From Crocodylus rhombifer (taxonomy: Eukaryota; Chordata; Crocodylia; Crocodylidae), in contig JAVSML010025154.1 in NCBI GenBank assembly GCA_038503035.1, forward strand, positions 186,001-250,000: 64,000 nucleotides of DNA, given 5' to 3'. Below the pieces are notes generated by a model. It was not told the DNA's origin, did no database searches, and saw only the letters and a program-made list of their open reading frames with translations. Positions within the stretch are counted from its first letter, which is position 1, and every line of letters begins with the position of its first letter. Below, piece by piece: positions 58,291-64,000 of this stretch. The position numbers were made by a program, and so were the translations under genes.

Positions 58291-61200
58291 TAGAAAACAA
58301 TTAGGAGTAGAAAGCAAATTCAGTTTAAAAAAATCTTGTGTTCAATATAATTTAAAATGTTACTACACAGCCAAGAATGTATAAAAACAGAAAAAAAACC
58401 CCTTACATTATTTTAATCTGACAATGTCTTTTTGAGCGGCTTCTTTTTTCTGACCAGGCAATTCCATGTGCATTAAGAGGGCAATCTTCTGCTAGACCTA
58501 GCAATAGCTCAGCTCACTAAATTCATGCGTAACCTACTGCCCCAGTGAACATCCCAGAGGTCTGCAGCATTTGATAATAGCACCACATATCTGACAAAAA
58601 GCTCCACCCCTTCCTGAGGAGCAGCAACAGCAGCAGCTCCTCTTTTGGAGAAGACAGAGGAGAGGCAATTTGTTAATGGGACAGAATAGAGAGTAAGAGC
58701 TGAAGGAAAATAGTTTCCTTTTTGCTAGAATAAGGGGCACACCTGCAACTATTGCTGTTTTGGGGGCTTCAGCAAAAGGCAAAGGTAAGTGTGGTATGAT
58801 TCACCTTTATATGGGAAGACAAGGTGATGGGGAAGGGAAGTACTTTAGCTTAGGGACCTGGACTCAGTGTTTATCCAGGGCTTCTAATTGTAGCTGCATC
58901 TGGCCCACACTCTCAGCTGGATGCTTTATTCTGTAGAGACTAGGTAAGACAATACTGTTTTGTGCAGGAAACACTTTACCATACACCCTGTTTAGAATCA
59001 GAGATTTGCAGGGCAGTAGGCTCTGAAAAATTTTCAGTCACGATTACTCTGTGTGTGATGTTTCCTTGGTTGTGTCTCAATTCTAAGCTAGATAGTGGCA
59101 TTTGTGGTATAGATCTCTCTGCACTGCAGAGTTGCTCTCCTTGTTCTTATTCTCTCCTATTTTATCACATGCTATTTTCTTGCATATTTTCTTGGAAATG
59201 ATAAAGTGCTTTTTCACTGTTTAATATAGGAAGTTCTAAAAGTATTGCTCTTATTAGCCTGGTTGGATGTTTTATCTGGGGGCAGGAACAAGTTCAAAGG
59301 CCAGCAGCTGCTCTCTTTAGCAGCTGTGTGTAGCCAAGCTGCATCTCCTATAAATTCTTCTTTTCTTAAGCTTTTTGAATTTATGGAAGGAATACAATTG
59401 TGTTTGTAGAATTATTTGTCTAGAGCTCGTCTGCTAGCTTCAGGTTTGTGGAGCAGACTTTAGCATGACTTGTGGCTTGTATGGAACCAGATCCTGCTCT
59501 TGTTTGCACTTCTGCAACTAATGGCACGGGAATTATTTTCAGTTCATATGCACACCCCACACCATGGACATCTTCCTGCTCCCCTTAGCAGGACAGGCCT
59601 GACAGGACATCTTTCACTGTCTGCAAGTGGATGATCCCTGGCCTTGCTGCTGGATTAGAGCCTGATCCTGCACACACGCTTCTATGTGGACATAATTTAT
59701 CAGCAAGAGTGGTGAGCCCAAGAATGAATTTGGGATAGTGTCACTTGATTTTAAATCCCAGTCAGAATTATGACTTTCCTCTTTTACAAAACATATGTGA
59801 AAAATTTTATTGTTAAAATAACAAATGATGAAAACTAAACTGTGGAAATGTCTGTGAATTACTATTTTTGAGTTGGTGAGCTTTGATACAGATGAGTGTT
59901 TAAAAACTAAAGGTTTTACCCTTCCCTCAAACAAACCCTCTTTGGTAATAATTTAGCTAAGATCATTGTTTTGACATGGAGGGTTTTTCTGGAAAAAATA
60001 TTGTAAAATATTGACTATGGGCAAAAGTGAATAATTTTTTTGGATAGGCTAATTAGTAGAAGAAAAAATACTTTCTTTTTAGCTAGAAATTCCTTTAATT
60101 CTTTCTCACATAAAACACTGGGGTTGGTGGGGTTTTTTGGAAAAAGTTGATTGAACTCCTTCTTCCAAAGAACACAAGTTGTTTACAAGCTCTTTTCCCA
60201 GTATCAGATTCAGTTTCAGTTGAAGTCTATGAGATTTTTTCTACTCCTTTACTGGAATCAAATGTGTCAGCCACTTTGATTTACAGAGAACATCCAAGGT
60301 GTCAAAACTATGCACTTCACAAGTCTGTAGAAAGTGTTTGTTTCAGTCTTACTGCAGCATAATCAGAAACAAACTTCATTTTTACATAAACAACCGCAGC
60401 TGTAAACTGCCAGACAGTCATACCACACTGTGTTAATGCAAAAGCATTTTAGACGAGGGTGACCTAATAAAACAAATTGCCCCAAGCACACTGCATTATA
60501 AGAGCACTTCATTTTTTGTTAAGAGCCTAGTTTCTGGGGGGGGAAGCCAATTTATTGTCGCTATTCACAAAAAGAGTAGGATGACTCATGTTTCAAATGA
60601 GGAGTTAAAGACAGGACATCCCGTAAACAGCCTGGAACAACATTTGATCAGTTTTGTGAACTGAAATGAACCGTGGTTGTCTCCAATGTCCTGATTTTCA
60701 AAGTTGTCTGTGACTTCCAGAGTTGTCTGTGACACAAGTAACATTATTCACTAATTCCATTAAAATCAAGGAGATTACACATTTGAGCAAAGTTACTCTG
60801 GCCTCTTGCACAATGTGACCTGGAGCCCTGCATTCCTAATAGGGAGGTAACTACAAATATTAGTCCTCCAGGAGCGCAGCTGGGCTTAGGACTGGCCTTT
60901 GTGCACTGTACCAAAAGCAGGAAGTTCATCTTTTGGCTTGATTGTAAAGAGATTGCTTTAGCTTTGTGTCCACCAGCCCAAATTCTACCCTTAGTGAGCG
61001 TAACAATTCTGCTCCCTGCTGTGTATCACCTGTAAATGCATGCATTAGTTACCCAAAGCATGTGAAGTGTCCTCCATTAGACTAGCAAAAAGTTTCATGT
61101 TCCCACTGGTTTTTGATGAAGTAAACATGCATCCTCATCAGAGGATTGCAGATAATAGGGTTTTATTCTTGTGTGGTTTTTTTAGGGTTTTTTTTATATT

Positions 61201-62264
61201 CAGTTTTTAAAACGTTTTTAGTGGAATGAAAATTATATGGTTGGCAGTGAGATGTTGCCTCAAGTTTAGGCTGTACCACTTTTATTGCTAAAGTATTTAG
61301 GGTTTTAGGTTTATTTGTGCCAGTGATGTAACCTAATAAAGAGTGAGCAGGTATGTGTTGGACTGACCCAGTAAAGGAGAAGAAGATATCCCCTGCGATC
61401 AGGGGCAATTCCTGCCCTGTCGGCCCTGTGTTTATGATCCAGATACTTTGTTTTGGGTGGACCCAAACCCTCAGACCAACTATAACCTTTCCATTTGATA
61501 ATAGGCAAATTTTATTGAAACGTTGTGATAGCAGGTAAGAATAATACAAGCAATTCTATATCTACCAATTCCAGGGCTATTATCAGAGTCGAGGTACGTC
61601 TAGCCAGGATACAAGCTTCACTTTGAGGTTCTCTCTTGAATGTAAGATGTTGGCAGCCTGGAAGTTGCGGGCTGAGGTCCACCCCATCCCCACAATGGGG
61701 TGGATGAGATGGGCTGGTGGTATGCCCTCTGTCCATGGTGCCTTGGGTTTCCCTCTCAGGAACCCTTTGTTGCTCTGAAAATCCCTTCTTTTGTATTCTT
61801 TCCCCTCCTGATGACTCTTCATGTGTGGGCATTGCTGATTGGTCTTTCTGTGGTCGTCATACTGTCTATGTCCTGTCCTGTCAGCATATTCCTTTGTTTT
61901 GCAAACCCATCATATGCACACATCCTAATTTGGGCTTTCCTGTTGTCCTTCTAATTTGGTCTGTTCCCCCAAACCAGAAATCCCAGGGCTCTCAGTTGGA
62001 CACTGTGACCTGGTACCACCTTATCTCATGTTATGGAACAGTGTGGTATATGCCTACAATTTCCCAGCCTATGTGTCTGTTCCTGTCTGCCTTGAAGGGT
62101 GGGAAACTGTGTAAAAACCAGGCTTTTAGAATCAATTAACTCTTGCTGTTGCCTTGGGCCATTGCTCTAACTCATACTTTATAGGCCAATTCCAAAAAGG
62201 AAAGCTCTAAACTCCCTTTTCTAGCCATCATGCCCCTCTCAGGGAAAACGGTCCGTACCAGAGA
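58291..62264. other. Intergenic DNA, no supported feature
   Basis: Four kb of AT-rich sequence. Frames at 61.2-62.1 kb on both strands overlap each other and show no motif. An unrecognised old repeat is possible there. No RNA gene or splice context was found. Confidence 0.5.
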
Positions 62265-62575
62265 GGCATATAGGGGTGACACATAGTGGGTGCATGGGGG
62301 TGCATGTGCACCCCCTGAGAGTGCCAGAGCACACCCTGTCAGGCTGCACTCCCTGTGTACCCGGTGGGCAGGGGGGCAGGCGGGAACACCGGTGCCCCCC
62401 CGAGAATGCCAGCTGGGGAGCAGGGCCGCCAGTAAAAGTTCCGGAAGTGGCTTTGCTGCTTTTATGGTGAGTGAGATTGGTGCCCTGCGGCCAGCAAGAT
62501 TGGCTGCGGGGGGACCCCCCCCCCACCTTCCTGGTTGCTGACTGGTGTTAGGGGGGCACATGCCCCACCTGACTC
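62265..62575 (-). repeat. GC-rich dispersed repeat, copy 2
   Basis: Reverse-complement partner of 9445-9760. Contains GGTTGCTGACTGGTG, GGGGGGCACATGCCCCAC and, at the other end, GGGGTGACACATAGTGG. The orientation is opposite to copy 1. Unclassified. Confidence 0.55.
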
Positions 62576-62689
62576 AAGAGGCACCAGACACCTATGGGGG
62601 CATATTTTGAAATGGGGAAAGGCAAGGATTCCTCATTGTGAAGTTTTCATTTCAAAATGACTAAGCAATGATGATATCTTCCATTTTTC

Positions 62690-62890
62690 AGGGATATTGA
62701 TTGTAGCCATGTTGGTCCAAAGGCGTAGGCGGACAAAACTCATGGGTAGAGGCAATATCTTTTATTAGACAAACTAAATAGTTGCAAAAAACAACTTCTT
62801 CAGGCAATGGAGAATTCAAAGATTATAAATTTTCTCCCAGGTAGAAAAGAAACTTCATTTTGCACATCTTTCTACTTCATCTATCTTCAA
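62690..62890 (+). repeat. Dispersed repeat of turtle/crocodilian type
   Basis: Text such as TTGTAGCCATGTTGGTCC, then ATATCTTTTATTAGACAAAC and AACTTCTTCAGG resembles a repeat I know as widespread in turtle and crocodilian genomes. I cannot assign its class from sequence alone. It directly precedes the CR1 at 62890. Confidence 0.45.
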
Positions 62891-63379
62891 GAAAGGGAGG
62901 AAAGTGGATCCGGCTAACTATAAGCCCATCAGCCTGACTTCTATCCCAGGGAAGATCTTAGAAAAGTTTATTAAGGAGGCCATCCTTGATGGACTGGCCC
63001 AGGCTAACATCCTAAGGGATAGACATCATGGGTTTGTTGCGGGTAGGTCTTGTTTGAGCAATCTCATTTCCTTCTATGACCAGGTGACCTATCACCTAGA
63101 CAAGGGAGAAGAGATTGATGTCATATATCTTGACTTCAAAAAAGCCTTCGAACTAGTATCTCATGATCACCTGTTGGCAAAACTGGCCAATTGTGGCTTT
63201 GGATCCACCACGATCCAATGGCTGGAAAATTGGCTCCGTGGTCAGACCCAGAGGGTAGTAATTGATGGAAGCCACTCATCATGGCATCCTGTGACCAGTG
63301 GGGTCCCCCAGGACCCTGTCCTTGGATCCATATTGTTCAACATCTTCATTAATGATGTGGACATTGGAGTCAGGTGCGG

Positions 63380-63900
63380 ACTGGCCAAGTTCGCCGATGA
63401 CACCAAACTTTGGGGCAAAGCATCCACACCAGAAGACAGGAAGGTGATCCAGGCTGACCTGGACAGGCTCAGCAAATGGGCGGATGAGAACCTAATGGTG
63501 TTTAACACTGAAAAATGCAAGGTTCTCCACCTTGGGAGGAAAAACCTGCAGCATCCTTATAGGCTCGGCAGTGCTACACTGGCTAGCACNNNNNNNNNNN
63601 NNNNNNNNNNNNNNNNNNNNNNNNNNNNNNNNNNNNNNNNNNNNNNNNNNNNNNNNNNNNNNNNNNNNNNNNNNNNNNNNNNNNNNNNNCACTGGCCAAG
63701 TTCGCCGATGACACCAAACTTTGGGGCAAAGCATCCACACCAGAAGACAGGAAGGTGATCCAGGCTGACCTGGACAGGCTCAGCAAATGGGCGGATGAGA
63801 ACCTAATGGTGTTTAACACTGAAAAATGCAAGGTTCTCCACCTTGGGAGGAAAAACCTGCAGCATCCTTATAGGCTCGGCAGTGCTACACTGGCTAGCAC
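63380..63900 (+). repeat. 210-bp exact duplication flanking the gap
   Basis: 63380-63589 and 63691-63900 are identical over 210 bp, from ACTGGCCAAGTTCGCC to GGCTAGCAC. After the second copy the CR1 continues without a break. Two contig ends that overlap but were not merged explain this best, so the true CR1 probably has one copy and no gap. Confidence 0.9.
63590..63689. other. 100-N scaffold gap
   Basis: Exactly 100 N, a conventional placeholder length for a gap of unknown size. The 210 bp before it (63380-63589) are repeated identically after it (63691-63900). Confidence 0.99.
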
Positions 63901-64000
63901 TACAGAAGAAAGAGACTTGGGGGTCATCACTGACCACAAGATGAATATGAGCCTGCAATGCGATGCTGCGGCTAGTAAAGCGACCAAAACGCTGGCTTGC

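Larger units (their letters stand above)
62890..64000 (+). mobile_element. CR1 LINE reverse transcriptase, runs off the window
   Basis: Plus-strand CR1 with a long frame from 62904: PISLTSIPGKILEKFI, GFVAGRSCLSNLISFYDQ, motif A YLDFKKAFELVSH, motif B as SGVPQDPVLGSILFNIFIND, motif C KFADDTKLWGK, then KCKVLHLGRKN. Catalytic aspartates of motifs A and C are present; motif B has Asp where Gly-Ser is usual. It is cut by a 100-N gap at 63590-63689 with a repeated 210-bp flank. Beyond the repeat it continues into DLGVITDHKMNMSLQCDA at the window end. Confidence 0.92.

Noticed and set aside
61163..62139. Cluster of frames on both strands
   Set aside because: I looked for retroviral or transposase motifs and found none; frames overlap and are not supported.
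63492..63831. Minus-strand frames across the 100-N gap
   Set aside because: Shadow of the CR1 reverse transcriptase and an artefact of the duplicated gap flanks.

Overview
This is nuclear DNA of a vertebrate, most likely a crocodilian or turtle. It is AT-rich and gene-poor, has spliced exons with GT/AG borders, and is packed with CR1 LINEs whose 3' ends carry the sauropsid-type tail (TCTATGA-like repeats after a GGGCTGGAAGGGACCT-type block). hAT DNA transposons and palindromic MITE-like elements are also common. There are no prokaryotic genes, operons, CRISPR arrays or recognisable RNA genes. The species call is inference from repeat style only. Layout: 1-30 kb is repeat-dominated intergenic DNA with several CR1 copies. 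These include one nearly full-length element at 24.4-28.1 kb that keeps remnants of an ORF1 SGNH-type esterase, the ORF2 endonuclease and the reverse transcriptase. The same stretch has hAT elements with target-site duplications, one with a perfect 8-bp duplication at 12.8-13.6 kb, and foldback MITEs. From 30.0 to 38.7 kb on the minus strand, and from 47.8 to 51.1 kb on the plus strand, lie two divergently oriented paralogous genes. They encode a protein family I do not recognise by name: phase-0 exons of charged coiled-coil modules (core R/Q-QHEEKMEQ) followed by a short last exon with a conserved hydrophobic hairpin (core LFLYCFIFIHVIY). They look like cytosolic coiled-coil proteins anchored to a membrane by the C-terminus. 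Gene 1 packs four modules into one 996-nt exon, while gene 2 carries one module per short exon. First exons of both genes were not found; they should lie in the 38.7-47.8 kb interval between them. A single-exon 158-codon ORF of unknown function lies at 54.1-54.6 kb on the minus strand. From 55 to 62.6 kb there are more MITE and hAT copies. The window ends inside another CR1 whose sequence is broken by a 100-N gap with an exact 210-bp repeat on both sides, which is almost certainly an assembly artefact. A 10-N gap also cuts an exon of gene 1. The host genes that can be supported are the coiled-coil/transmembrane pair and, tentatively, the 54-kb ORF. Nearly every other long reading frame belongs to a CR1 relic or is a chance frame.
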